Positions 36,530 through 44,581 of a stretch of DNA of 64,000 nucleotides are shown here, one piece after another. Where the stretch lies: assembly GCF_019195435.1 (NCBI RefSeq), contig NZ_CP078069.1:1550001-1614000 (forward strand), written 5' to 3'. Position 1 is the stretch's first letter. The number at the start of each line of letters is the position of its first letter. The DNA comes from Comamonas sp. NLF-1-9. Lineage in GTDB: Bacteria > Pseudomonadota > Gammaproteobacteria > Burkholderiales > Burkholderiaceae_C. The notes beneath the pieces were generated by a model, which saw only the letters and a program-made list of their open reading frames with translations, did no database searches and was not told the DNA's origin. Both the position numbers and the translations under genes were made by a program.

Positions 36530-37879
36530 GTGTCAAGAATCAACCCGCCCTGGCCAGCGCGACGCGACGTCCTGCGCGCGCTGGCCGCCAGCTCGCTCGC
36601 GCCCGCCTTGTCGTGGGCAACACAGCCCACCCCCACTTCGGAGCCCCCCATGGATACCAAACTGGAGCGCAGTCGCACACGGGTTGCCGGTTTTGCCGAC
36701 GCGGAAATGGACTATCAACTCATGCGCCAGCTTGGCGCCGTGCGCTATGGGGGCGCCTCGGTCGGCGAATGCCTGGCGCTGGCGCAGCGCATCAAGAATG
36801 CCGATCCGGCCAGTTGGGTCAACGAGTTCACCGCGGCCGGCCAGCGCCAGCAAACCGACGCGGCGGCCCGCCTGGCGCGCCAGCACCTGCTGAGCGCCGC
36901 CGATCAATACCTCGTGGCCAGCAACAACTACCGCGCGGCCGAGTACTACTGCGCGGTCAACGATCCCCGGCACGCCCGGCTCGGGCTCCAGAGCCGCGAG
37001 TGCTTCCTGGCGGCGCTGCGCGCGCGGGGCGTGGCCTGCGAGGCGTTCTCGCTGCCGCTGGACGACCTGGCACTGCCCGCCTACTACTTTCCTTCCCCGA
37101 ACGCCGGCAGTGGCAAGAACAAGACGCTGATGATCATCAGCGGCTACGACGGCACGCTGGAAGAGACGTGGCTTGCTTATGGCTACGCGGCGCTCGAACG
37201 CGGCTACCACCTGATGCTCTTCACCGGCCCGGGGCAGATGGATACCTTGCGCTTCTATCCGATGGTGCACTTCATCCCCGAGTTCGAGCGCATCGGCCGC
37301 GTCGCGCTCGATCACGTGCTGGCACGTCCGCAGACCGACCCTGACCGCCTGGCGCTGATGGGCATCAGCTTCGGCGGCTATTTCTCGACCCGCATCGCCG
37401 CGCACGACGACCGGGTGCGCGCGCTCATCCCCAATTCGCCCATCATCGACCTGCACCGCTACATGGCCTCATTCGTCGGGTTCGATCCGGCCGAGCTGCC
37501 CGACAGCGAGGACGTTCGCCTGCAGGATATCGACCACCTGCCCGATGCAGCCGTCCCGCCGCAAACGCGCACCATGATGCGCAATCTGATGCTGCGTCTG
37601 GGGCGGACAAGCTTCAAAGCCGCCTACCAGCGCCTGCGCGAATTTCACGTCGCGGACGAGGCTCTGGTCCGCATCCGCTGCCCTTCGCTGGCCTTGGTCG
37701 GCGAAGGCGAAGGCAAGGACCCGCTGGCACAAAGCGAGCATTTCTGCCAGCACGTCGGCGGCCCGGTACGCCAGCACGTCTTCACCGCCGACGAAGGCGC
37801 GGACGCGCACTGCCAGAACACCAACCTGGCCTACTCGGCGGCGGTGTCGATGGACTGGCTGGACGAGACCTTCGCCTGA
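36530..37879 (+). CDS. Exported alpha/beta-fold hydrolase with Tat-type signal
   Basis: A 449-residue hydrolase. GTG 36530 is chosen because a GGAAAGG site lies seven bases upstream and it yields a twin-arginine-like signal (ARRDVLRALAASSLAPALSWA). ATG 36650 would give a cytosolic form. The catalytic domain is FrsA/2,6-dihydropseudooxynicotine-hydrolase-like: MIISGYDGTLEETWLAYGYA, the nucleophile elbow GISFGGYFSTRIAAHD and a late VGEGEGKDPLAQSEHFC region. The substrate is unknown. Confidence 0.75.
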   Translation: MSRINPPWPARRDVLRALAASSLAPALSWATQPTPTSEPPMDTKLERSRTRVAGFADAEMDYQLMRQLGAVRYGGASVGECLALAQRIKNADPASWVNEFTAAGQRQQTDAAARLARQHLLSAADQYLVASNNYRAAEYYCAVNDPRHARLGLQSRECFLAALRARGVACEAFSLPLDDLALPAYYFPSPNAGSGKNKTLMIISGYDGTLEETWLAYGYAALERGYHLMLFTGPGQMDTLRFYPMVHFIPEFERIGRVALDHVLARPQTDPDRLALMGISFGGYFSTRIAAHDDRVRALIPNSPIIDLHRYMASFVGFDPAELPDSEDVRLQDIDHLPDAAVPPQTRTMMRNLMLRLGRTSFKAAYQRLREFHVADEALVRIRCPSLALVGEGEGKDPLAQSEHFCQHVGGPVRQHVFTADEGADAHCQNTNLAYSAAVSMDWLDETFA

Positions 37880-38115
37880 TACGGCTTTGCCGCCAGCGAG
37901 CGTGACCTGTGGCTTCACTTCCGCGCGCTTCGGTACATCACCGAGCGCAGGCCATGCTGGATGTGGCGGGCAGGCAGTGGCCAGTTTGCGCTCCGACAGA
38001 CCGCTGCTCATCCGGCCGGCCGACGTCTTCGTCGAGGTGCAAAGGCTGATCCAAGGCGACTACAACGCCGGGCTCAGGATCACCGGGAACAGCGATGACA
38101 GAACTCTGACGTCTG

Positions 38116-39000
38116 TCAGACAGGCACGGCAGGTGTCGGATTCAAGTGTCTTCGCATCGCCACGTGCGCAATGCCCGCCTCCTCGAACACCTCGCCTTCG
38201 GGCGTGAAGCCGGCGCGCTCGTAAAAACCGCGGGCATGGCATTGGGCGTGCAGCAGCACGCTGGCGTCGCCGCGCTCGCGGGCGGCCTGCACCAGCGCGT
38301 CCAGCAGCAGCCGGCCGTAGCGCTGGCCGCGCAGCGTGCGCTCCACCGCCATGCGGCCTATGCGTCCCTCGCCCGCTTCGGCGGGCAGCAGCCGCCCGGT
38401 GGCCACCGCGTGGCCCAGGCGGTTGGTGGCGACGGCGTGCAGCGCCTGGGCGTCGAGCGCGTCCATCTCGATCTCGGGCGCCACGCCCTGCTCCTGCACG
38501 AAGACGCTGGTGCGCAGCGGCGTGGCGGCGGCGCCAAGCTCGGCCCAGCTGCCTACGCGCAGGCGCACCATCTCGCCGCCGGCCTCGTAATCTTCGAACA
38601 GCGCGCGCAGCGCTGGCGGCACCGCGCGCTTGCTCTGGGTGGCAGGGTCGGCAAAGACGTAGACCAGCTCGACCGAGGCGAGCAGCGCATCGGCGCGGAA
38701 GATGCCGCAGTCAAACACCATGGAGCTCGTGCCCACGCGCGCGCAGCGCATGCCGATGTCCAGCACGTCGTCGAGCCGGGCCGAGGCGTGGTATTGAACG
38801 CTCGCCTTCTTCAGATAGACCTCGCCGCCGAGTGCGCGCATCGTCGACTCGTAGGGCAGCGCCAGCGCGCGCCAGTATTCGGTGATGGCGCAATCGGCGT
38901 AAGTCAGGTAGTGGGCGTTGAAGACGATGGCCTGCGCGTCGATTTCCGACCAGCGCACGCGCAGGCGCAGGTGGCAGCGGTAGTCGCGGGGCTTGTTCAT
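38116..39000 (-). CDS. Fusion of a hotdog acyl-CoA thioesterase and a GNAT acetyltransferase
   Basis: A 294-residue two-domain protein. Residues about 1-140 form a 4HBT hotdog domain (LRVRWSEIDAQAIVFNAHYL, VYLKKASVQYHASARLDDVL) of the YbgC/FadM thioesterase type. Residues about 150-294 form an ElaA-like GNAT domain (LRTSVFVQEQGVAPEIEMDA, RIGRMAVERTLRGQRYGRLL, AQCHARGFYERAGFTPEG). The RGQRYG acetyl-CoA-binding motif is intact. A natural guess is hydrolysis and acetyl-CoA chemistry on related substrates. It lies 4 bp after an esterase gene. Confidence 0.88.
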   Translation of the reverse strand: MNKPRDYRCHLRLRVRWSEIDAQAIVFNAHYLTYADCAITEYWRALALPYESTMRALGGEVYLKKASVQYHASARLDDVLDIGMRCARVGTSSMVFDCGIFRADALLASVELVYVFADPATQSKRAVPPALRALFEDYEAGGEMVRLRVGSWAELGAAATPLRTSVFVQEQGVAPEIEMDALDAQALHAVATNRLGHAVATGRLLPAEAGEGRIGRMAVERTLRGQRYGRLLLDALVQAARERGDASVLLHAQCHARGFYERAGFTPEGEVFEEAGIAHVAMRRHLNPTPAVPV

Positions 39001-39004
39001 GGTT

Positions 39005-39979
39005 TCAGTCCAGTGCAAAGGCGCTGCGCAAGGCCTGCGCGGCGTCGTGGTGGGCGCGGCGCGCCTCGGGCAGCGCGCGGCCCATCTTGATGAATTCGTG
39101 GGTTACGCCGCGGTATATCTCCAGATCGACCGCCACGCCCGCCATGCGCAGGCGGTCGGCCCAGGCGATGCCCTCGTCGACCAGCGGGTCGAACTCCGCC
39201 AGCCCTATCCAGGCGGGCGCCAGGCCTTCGAGATCGGGCGCGAGCAGCGGTGCAAAGCGCCAGTCTTCGCGCTGGTCCTGGTCGATGTAGTTGGCAAAAA
39301 ACCAGTCGATCGCGGCCTTGCCCAGGATGGGGCCGTCGGCAAAGCGCGCGTGCGAGGGCGTGTCCTGGTGCGCTGTGGTGCCGGGGTAGAAGAGCAATTG
39401 CAGCGCAAGCTCGAGCCCGGCGTCGCGCGCCATGATGGCCGCGGCCGCCGCCAGCGTGCCGCCCGCGCTGTCGCCGCCGACCGCCAAGCGCGTGGCGTCG
39501 AGCCCGAGCTCGGCAGCGTTGTCCGCCAGCCACTCGAGCGCGTCCCAGGTGTCGTTGCTGGCCGTGGGAAAGCGGTGCTCGGGCGCGAGCCGGTAGTCCA
39601 GCGACACCACCGCCGCGCCGCTCAGGTGCGCAAGCTCGCGGCACAGCACGTCGTGCGTCTGCACGCTGCCTATGGTGAAGCCGCCGCCGTGCAGGTACAG
39701 CAGCAGCGGCAGCGCCTGGCTGGCGTCGGGCGCGTACAGGCGCGCGGGCAGGCGCGCGCCGTCGCGTGCGGGCAGCCGCAGCTCTTGCACGCGGGCAAGC
39801 TGCGCCGGGTCGATTTCGAGCACGCCGGCGCCGGCGGCGTAGGCGGCGCGCGCGGCCGCCGGCTCCAGGGTGTGCAGCAAGGGGCGCGCGGCGCGTGCCA
39901 TGCCCTTGAGCACCGCGCGCATCTGCGGCGTCAGCGCCAGGGCGGCAAAGCCGGTGTCGGCGGCGGGCGGGGCGTTCAA
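39005..39979 (-). CDS. Alpha/beta hydrolase of the hormone-sensitive lipase family
   Basis: A 324-residue esterase with the oxyanion motif HGGGFTIGS, nucleophile GDSAGGTLAAAAA, catalytic Asp in AEFDPLVDEG and His in GVTHEFIKMG. This is the HSL/GDXG family that hydrolyses short-chain esters. The likely start is a TTG at 39979, whose TTGA overlaps the stop of the MscS gene; no ATG lies nearby. It is followed 4 bp later by the thioesterase-GNAT fusion gene. Confidence 0.88.
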   Translation of the reverse strand: MNAPPAADTGFAALALTPQMRAVLKGMARAARPLLHTLEPAAARAAYAAGAGVLEIDPAQLARVQELRLPARDGARLPARLYAPDASQALPLLLYLHGGGFTIGSVQTHDVLCRELAHLSGAAVVSLDYRLAPEHRFPTASNDTWDALEWLADNAAELGLDATRLAVGGDSAGGTLAAAAAIMARDAGLELALQLLFYPGTTAHQDTPSHARFADGPILGKAAIDWFFANYIDQDQREDWRFAPLLAPDLEGLAPAWIGLAEFDPLVDEGIAWADRLRMAGVAVDLEIYRGVTHEFIKMGRALPEARRAHHDAAQALRSAFALD

Positions 39980-41037
39980 TGCGGCTCCTCGGCCGCGTGC
40001 AGCACGCGCGTGGGGGTGATCAGGCGCACCTGCAGGCGCTCGAGCAGCGCCAGGATGCCGAGCGTGATCTGCTGCTGCACGTCGCGGTGCAGCGCAAAGT
40101 CGGGGCTGAGCACGTAGTAGATGAATTCATAGTCGAGCGCGCTGCTGCCAAAGCCGATCAGGTGCGCGCGGTCCAGGCGCACCGTCTCCATCGCCTCGAT
40201 GAGCGCGCGCACTTCGGGCACGATGCGCTCGGCCTGCGCGCGCGGCGTATCGAGCGCAATGCTCAGCCGATAGGCCACGCGCCGCTCTTGCATGCGTGCG
40301 TAGTTGTGCACCAGCTTGCCCAGCAACTGGGCGTTGGAGATGGCCAGCTCCTCGCCCGAGAGCGAGGCGATGCGCGTGCTCTTGATGCCCACGTGGCTCA
40401 CCGTGCCCGAGATGTCGTCAAAGGCGATGTATTCGCCCACCTCGAAGGGCTTGTCCAGGCCGATGCTGATCGAAGCCAGCAGATCACCGAGAACGCTTTG
40501 CGCCGCCAGCGCCACCGCCACGCCGCCAATGCCCAGGCTGGCGATGAAGGCGTTGACGTTGACCCCGGCGTTGGACAGCACCGACAGCAGCAACACCACC
40601 CAGACGACGAGCTGGGTGCTCCACTTGATGATGCCCAGCATGACCGGGTTGCGCGGCGCGCCGTCCTGGTGCGCCAGGTGCTCCAGCGAGCACACCAGCA
40701 GGCGCGACAGCCACAACGCCAGCTGCACGCCCACCAGCACGTAGATGAGCTGGCTCAGCACCTCGGGCAGCGGGCGCGACAGGTGCAGCGTGCGCAGCGC
40801 CACCGCCACGCTCAGCAGCAGCAGCAGCCAGCCGCGCGTGGCCTTGACCACCGCCTCGGCGATGGTGAGCGCGCTGCCCGGGCGCTGGCGCGCAAGCTTT
40901 TCCAGCCGCCGAGCCAGCAGCACGGCCAGCGCATGCACCAGCACGTAGGCCAGCAGCGCCGCCGCCAGCGCCAGCGCCCAGGCCAGCGCGGTTTCACCCA
41001 GCCACAGCGGCTCCTTCCACCAGTCCTGCACCTGCAT
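39976..41037 (-). CDS. MscS-family mechanosensitive ion channel
   Basis: A 353-residue membrane protein. Four to five N-terminal membrane helices precede the pore-lining and beta-domain signature GIGGVAVALAAQSVLGDLLA, then SISIGLDKPFEVGEYI and HVGIKSTRIASLSGEELAIS. The C-terminal beta domain follows (SIALDTPRAQAERIVPEVRA). It opens on membrane tension to release osmolytes. ATG 41037 follows AAGGGG and overlaps the stop of the K+ channel gene upstream. Confidence 0.92.
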   Translation of the reverse strand: MQVQDWWKEPLWLGETALAWALALAAALLAYVLVHALAVLLARRLEKLARQRPGSALTIAEAVVKATRGWLLLLLSVAVALRTLHLSRPLPEVLSQLIYVLVGVQLALWLSRLLVCSLEHLAHQDGAPRNPVMLGIIKWSTQLVVWVVLLLSVLSNAGVNVNAFIASLGIGGVAVALAAQSVLGDLLASISIGLDKPFEVGEYIAFDDISGTVSHVGIKSTRIASLSGEELAISNAQLLGKLVHNYARMQERRVAYRLSIALDTPRAQAERIVPEVRALIEAMETVRLDRAHLIGFGSSALDYEFIYYVLSPDFALHRDVQQQITLGILALLERLQVRLITPTRVLHAAEEPH

Positions 41038-42290
41038 CAAGCCCCTTCTCCCTGTGGTGCAGCGGCGCTCTTCTGGAACACACGCTGCATGACAAAGTCC
41101 GCCTTCACCTCCTCGCCGCAGACCAGCATGGCGGCCAGTTCACCGCCCAGGATCTGCGGAGCGATCACCACATCCGGCTGCACCAGCTTGACGCGCGCCA
41201 GGTGCGCCGCATCGTTCACCGCCGCCACGGTGCGCGCGCTGCCGCCGAGCTCGCGCACCGCCAGCACGACGAAGGCGTTTTCCGAATCGTCGTCGAGCAT
41301 GGCCATCACCGCGCTCGCCTGGTGCGCGCCGGCTTCGCGCAGCACCTCGACGCTGCCGGGGTCGCCCACCACCAGGTCCACCTCGCCCGGCTCTTCGACC
41401 GGCACCTGGCGCAGCAGGCGGGTGACGTTCTGGCCACGGCGCACCAGCTCGCGCCAGGTGTTGACCGCCAGCGGCGTGTTGCCGATGACGACGAAATGGT
41501 GTTCGCGCTTCATGCGCCCTCCCTTGCGATTGACGATGCGCTGCAGGCTGTTGCCCACCATGGGCGCTATCACTGCAGTGAGCGAAGTGGCAAACACCGC
41601 CACGCCCAGCACGATCACCGACACGGTGAACAGCCGCGCCTCGCTGGTCGCGGGCGCGATGTCGCCATAGCCGACTGTGGTCATGGTCACCATCGCGAAG
41701 TACAGCGCGCTCACCAGGTCGGTGATGGGCGGCTTGAACTGCGCGCCCAGGTAGTAGTTGCCAAAAGTGGCATAGAGCACCAGCATCACCACGGAAGTGA
41801 GCGCAAACAGCGTGCTCGCGGCGATGCTGGCATGGTCGAACTGGCGCCAGGCGGCCGACAGCAGCACCAGCAGCAGCACGAAGTAGCCCAGCAGCAGATG
41901 GCCGTTTCGGTGCGTTCCAAACAACATGCTCACCGCCGCCGTGGCGGCCAGCAGCAGCGCCATCACCCAGGCCACGCGCGAGCGCAGCAGCAGGCCCAAA
42001 GCCATGGTGAGCATGCCGCTGCCTATGAGCAGCGGCGGCAGCAGGCTGGGCGTGATCTGCGGCTGGCCCGCAAGCAGGTCTTGCAGGAAGGGCTGCCAGC
42101 GCGCGCCCAGGTCCACCTGCAGCAGCCACACCCCGCCCAGGCCCAGCGCCAGCGCCAGCGGCAGGTGCGGAAACCACAGCGGCCCGCGCACCAGGCGGTG
42201 CAGGCGCTGGGCGGCAATGCGCAGGCGCTGCAGGCCGCCCACCAGCAGCAGGCGCTGCTGCCAGCCGGCCATGGGGAGCACGGGCCGCAC
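41037..42290 (-). CDS. Potassium channel with RCK/TrkA-N domain
   Basis: A 417-residue protein: several hydrophobic segments, a selectivity filter TVGYGD inside MVTMTTVGYGDIAPATSEAR, and a cytosolic NAD-binding TrkA-N domain. The latter begins HHFVVIGNTPLAVNTWREL and continues to VDLVVGDPGSVEVLREAGAH. It looks like a Kch-type channel gated by ligand binding. The first in-frame start is GTG 42290; ATG 42272 is equally possible. It is followed by MscS in an overlapping pair. Confidence 0.88.
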   Translation of the reverse strand: MRPVLPMAGWQQRLLLVGGLQRLRIAAQRLHRLVRGPLWFPHLPLALALGLGGVWLLQVDLGARWQPFLQDLLAGQPQITPSLLPPLLIGSGMLTMALGLLLRSRVAWVMALLLAATAAVSMLFGTHRNGHLLLGYFVLLLVLLSAAWRQFDHASIAASTLFALTSVVMLVLYATFGNYYLGAQFKPPITDLVSALYFAMVTMTTVGYGDIAPATSEARLFTVSVIVLGVAVFATSLTAVIAPMVGNSLQRIVNRKGGRMKREHHFVVIGNTPLAVNTWRELVRRGQNVTRLLRQVPVEEPGEVDLVVGDPGSVEVLREAGAHQASAVMAMLDDDSENAFVVLAVRELGGSARTVAAVNDAAHLARVKLVQPDVVIAPQILGGELAAMLVCGEEVKADFVMQRVFQKSAAAPQGEGA

Positions 42291-42294
42291 GCGC

Positions 42295-43164
42295 TTACTG
42301 GAAGTTCACCTTCACCGGCTGGGCGCCCGCAAGGCCCTCGTAGCTCACGGTCACGGACAGCCCGGGCTTGGGCGGAATCAGCGCGGAGAACGAACCCAGG
42401 CTGATCAGGTCGCCCGGCTTCATCGCGCGATGCTCCTTGCGCAGCGCCTGCGCCAGCCAGACCACGGCGTTGAGCGGATGCTCCAGGATGTCGCTGCCCT
42501 TGCCCTGGCCGATCTGCTCGCCCTGGCCGTTGGTGACCTTGATGTTCATGTTGGCCAGTTGCGCCAGCATGACGTAGCGGTCCATGCCCGCGGCCGGCAC
42601 CGGGATCGGCGTGCCCGCCACGCCCAGGCGCGCACCGACGTTGATCGCGTTCACGCCCGCGCCGTCGAGCTTCGGGGGAGCCTGCACGATCAGGTCGGGC
42701 AGCTCGATGAAGGGAATCACCTGGTCGATGTGCGCGATGACTTCTTCAGGCGTCCTGGCCTGGTTGATGCCCGCGTCCTTCACGCGCACCAGCATGTCGG
42801 CCTCGAACAGCGGCCGCGCGCCGAAATTGGTCGCAGTGGTGAAGCCATTGGGCTGGATCATGCCCTCGTAGAGCACGCCCCAGGTCGGCTGGTTGGTGTT
42901 GAACTTCTTTTGCGTCGCGGGGTTGGTAAGGCCCGCCTTGTAGCCCACCACCTTGCCGTAGTGCGCGGCCAGCAGCTTGTTGAATCTGGCGCGCGTGCAG
43001 GCGGCGTCCTTGTCGCTTTGCTTGTCAAAATTGGGCGCGGGCGTCTTGGCGAAGTAGTGGTCCGCCATCTGCTGCACCTGGGCGTTGCTCAGGCACGCGG
43101 CTTGCGCGCCGAGCGCCAGCATGGCCGTGGCGGCGCCAGCGGTCAGGGTCTTGATGAAACGCAT
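42295..43164 (-). CDS. Exported FAH-family hydratase-like protein
   Basis: A 289-residue protein with a clear signal peptide (KTLTAGAATAMLALGAQAAC) followed by a fold like 2-oxopent-4-enoate/2-oxohept-3-enedioate hydratase (MhpD/HpaH) and 4-oxalocrotonate decarboxylase. Signatures are VVGYKAGLTNPATQKKF, ARPLFEADMLVRVKDAGINQ, IPFIELPDLIVQAPPKLDGA, and PGDLISLGSFSALIPPKPG. Family members act on aromatic meta-cleavage intermediates and are normally cytosolic, so the exported form is odd. The function is not certain. Confidence 0.75.
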   Translation of the reverse strand: MRFIKTLTAGAATAMLALGAQAACLSNAQVQQMADHYFAKTPAPNFDKQSDKDAACTRARFNKLLAAHYGKVVGYKAGLTNPATQKKFNTNQPTWGVLYEGMIQPNGFTTATNFGARPLFEADMLVRVKDAGINQARTPEEVIAHIDQVIPFIELPDLIVQAPPKLDGAGVNAINVGARLGVAGTPIPVPAAGMDRYVMLAQLANMNIKVTNGQGEQIGQGKGSDILEHPLNAVVWLAQALRKEHRAMKPGDLISLGSFSALIPPKPGLSVTVSYEGLAGAQPVKVNFQ

Positions 43165-43229
43165 GGGCCAGTCTCCTTCTTCTCTCGGTTGAAAGCGGCA
43201 ATGCTAGCGCGAGCGCGGCGCGCGGCGTG

Positions 43230-43778
43230 TCAGCGCTCGATCACGAGGGCTTCGCCCCAGGGCACGGCCTGCACCGGCCAGTCGCTCGCCCGCGCCACGC
43301 TGCGCACGCCGCGCGCGATCAGGCTGGCGGCGCGGACCACCCCGGCATGTGTGACCCAGGCCGCGTCGCGCCCGCTCGCCAGCCAGTCGTCGAAAGCCGC
43401 CGCCACGCGCGCCATCAGCGCGGCCACGCTCTCGCCCGTGCCGCCGGGGCGGGCGCGGGAGAAGTCCGCCAGCCAGGCGTCGAAAGCCGCACGCTCGATC
43501 GCCGACCAGGGCCGCCCTTCCCACGCGCCGAAATCCAGCTCGCGCAGCCGCGCATCGGGTTTGAGCACCAAATCAGGCCGCAGCCCTTGTGCATCCAGCG
43601 CAAGCAGCTCGCATCGCGATAGCGGAGAGTGCCACACCGCTAGCATTGGCGGCCAAGCCTGCACCAAGGCCCGGGCGGCCGCGCGGGTGTGTGCGCGATC
43701 GGCGGGCACCTCGCTCGCGCCATAGCAAACGCCTTCGGGCAGCGCCACGCGCGCATGGCGCACCAGCCACAGCTTCAC
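43230..43778 (-). CDS. cobC: Histidine phosphatase, alpha-ribazole phosphatase (CobC type)
   Basis: A 182-residue enzyme of the phosphoglycerate-mutase fold. LVRHARVALPEGVCYGASEV has the catalytic RHA/RHG motif; SPLSRCELLA and FGAWEGRPWSAI follow and ATHAG-like VTHAGVVRA closes it. It removes the 5'-phosphate from alpha-ribazole in B12 loop assembly. GTG 43778 overlaps the cobS stop. The region 43558-43622 is a 65-bp repeat also found inside tmk in the same frame, so this part of the protein is unusual. Confidence 0.85.
   Translation of the reverse strand: MKLWLVRHARVALPEGVCYGASEVPADRAHTRAAARALVQAWPPMLAVWHSPLSRCELLALDAQGLRPDLVLKPDARLRELDFGAWEGRPWSAIERAAFDAWLADFSRARPGGTGESVAALMARVAAAFDDWLASGRDAAWVTHAGVVRAASLIARGVRSVARASDWPVQAVPWGEALVIER
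43558..43622. repeat. 65-bp repeat inside cobC, matching one inside tmk
   Basis: The plus-strand copy contains ACCAAATCAGGCCGCAGCCC, then CAAGCAGCTCGCATCGCGAT. Similar but more decayed stretches are seen at 12226-12296 (between rsmD and coaD), 43929-43992, 48241-48300 and 54225-54295. Confidence 0.6.
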
Positions 43779-44581
43779 GGCAGCACCGCGCAAGCCAGGC
43801 CCAAGTACAGCGCCAGCTCGCACAACTGCTGAACGGCGCCCAGGGTGTCGCCGGTAAAGCCCTGCAGGCGGCGGCGCAAGAGATGCAGCAGCGCCATCAG
43901 CATGACCATCCAGAACAGCAAGGCAGCCATCAAACCGATAGCGCCTTGCGCAAGCCCCATCAGCGCCAGAGCCGGAATCGACCAAAAAATACCAAGCACC
44001 AAACTGGCGCCCGAGACCGAATCCGCCAGCGGCTTGGACTTGGCCGTGCCGCTCTCGCTCACGTAGGGCAGCCGACGCATCACCCACAGCGGCGCCAGGC
44101 GCGAGAGTACCTGCGCGCCCATGAGCGCCAGCGCCGCGCGCGCCGCGCCCTGCTGCACCAAGAGCGCCAGCAGCGTGCACTTGAGCAGCAGCACCAGCAC
44201 CAGCGTCACCGCGCCATAGCTGCCGATGCGCGAATCCTTCATGATTTCCAGCGCACGCGCGCGCTCAACGGCGCCGCCCAGGCCGTCGCCGGTATCGGCC
44301 AGGCCATCTTCATGAAACGCGCCGGTGAGCCAGGCGGTCGCCGCCAGGCTGAGCAAGGCCGCCAGCAGCGCGCCCAGGGGCGAAGCGCCAAAGCGCGCGC
44401 CTGCGGCCCACAGCACCAGCGCGCCCACACCGCCCACAACCCAGCCGACGCCGGGAAAATGCCCGCTTGCGCGGTTGAGCATCGCCGGGCTGTAGCCCAC
44501 CCAGGCGGCCAGGCGCCCGGTCACCGGAATGCGCGTGAAGAATTGCAACGCGAGCAGGAAGTGGCGCAGGCCCTCGCTCAT
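43775..44581 (-). CDS. cobS: Adenosylcobinamide-GDP ribazoletransferase (cobalamin synthase)
   Basis: A 268-residue integral membrane enzyme that joins adenosylcobinamide-GDP to alpha-ribazole. Recognised by FFTRIPVTGRLAAWVGYSPA, the acidic FHEDGLADTGDGLGGA motif, MKDSRIGSYGAVTLVL and several membrane helices. It overlaps cobT upstream by four bases and cobC downstream by four bases. A stretch near 43929-43992 (IFWSIPALALMGLAQGAIG) looks like a degenerate repeat copy. Confidence 0.94.
   Translation of the reverse strand: MSEGLRHFLLALQFFTRIPVTGRLAAWVGYSPAMLNRASGHFPGVGWVVGGVGALVLWAAGARFGASPLGALLAALLSLAATAWLTGAFHEDGLADTGDGLGGAVERARALEIMKDSRIGSYGAVTLVLVLLLKCTLLALLVQQGAARAALALMGAQVLSRLAPLWVMRRLPYVSESGTAKSKPLADSVSGASLVLGIFWSIPALALMGLAQGAIGLMAALLFWMVMLMALLHLLRRRLQGFTGDTLGAVQQLCELALYLGLACAVLP

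Noticed and set aside
38106..38121. Short perfect hairpin TCTGACGTCTGTCAGA as terminator
   Set aside because: Only six base pairs with no T run on either strand, and it overlaps the end of the thioesterase-GNAT gene; not convincing as a terminator.
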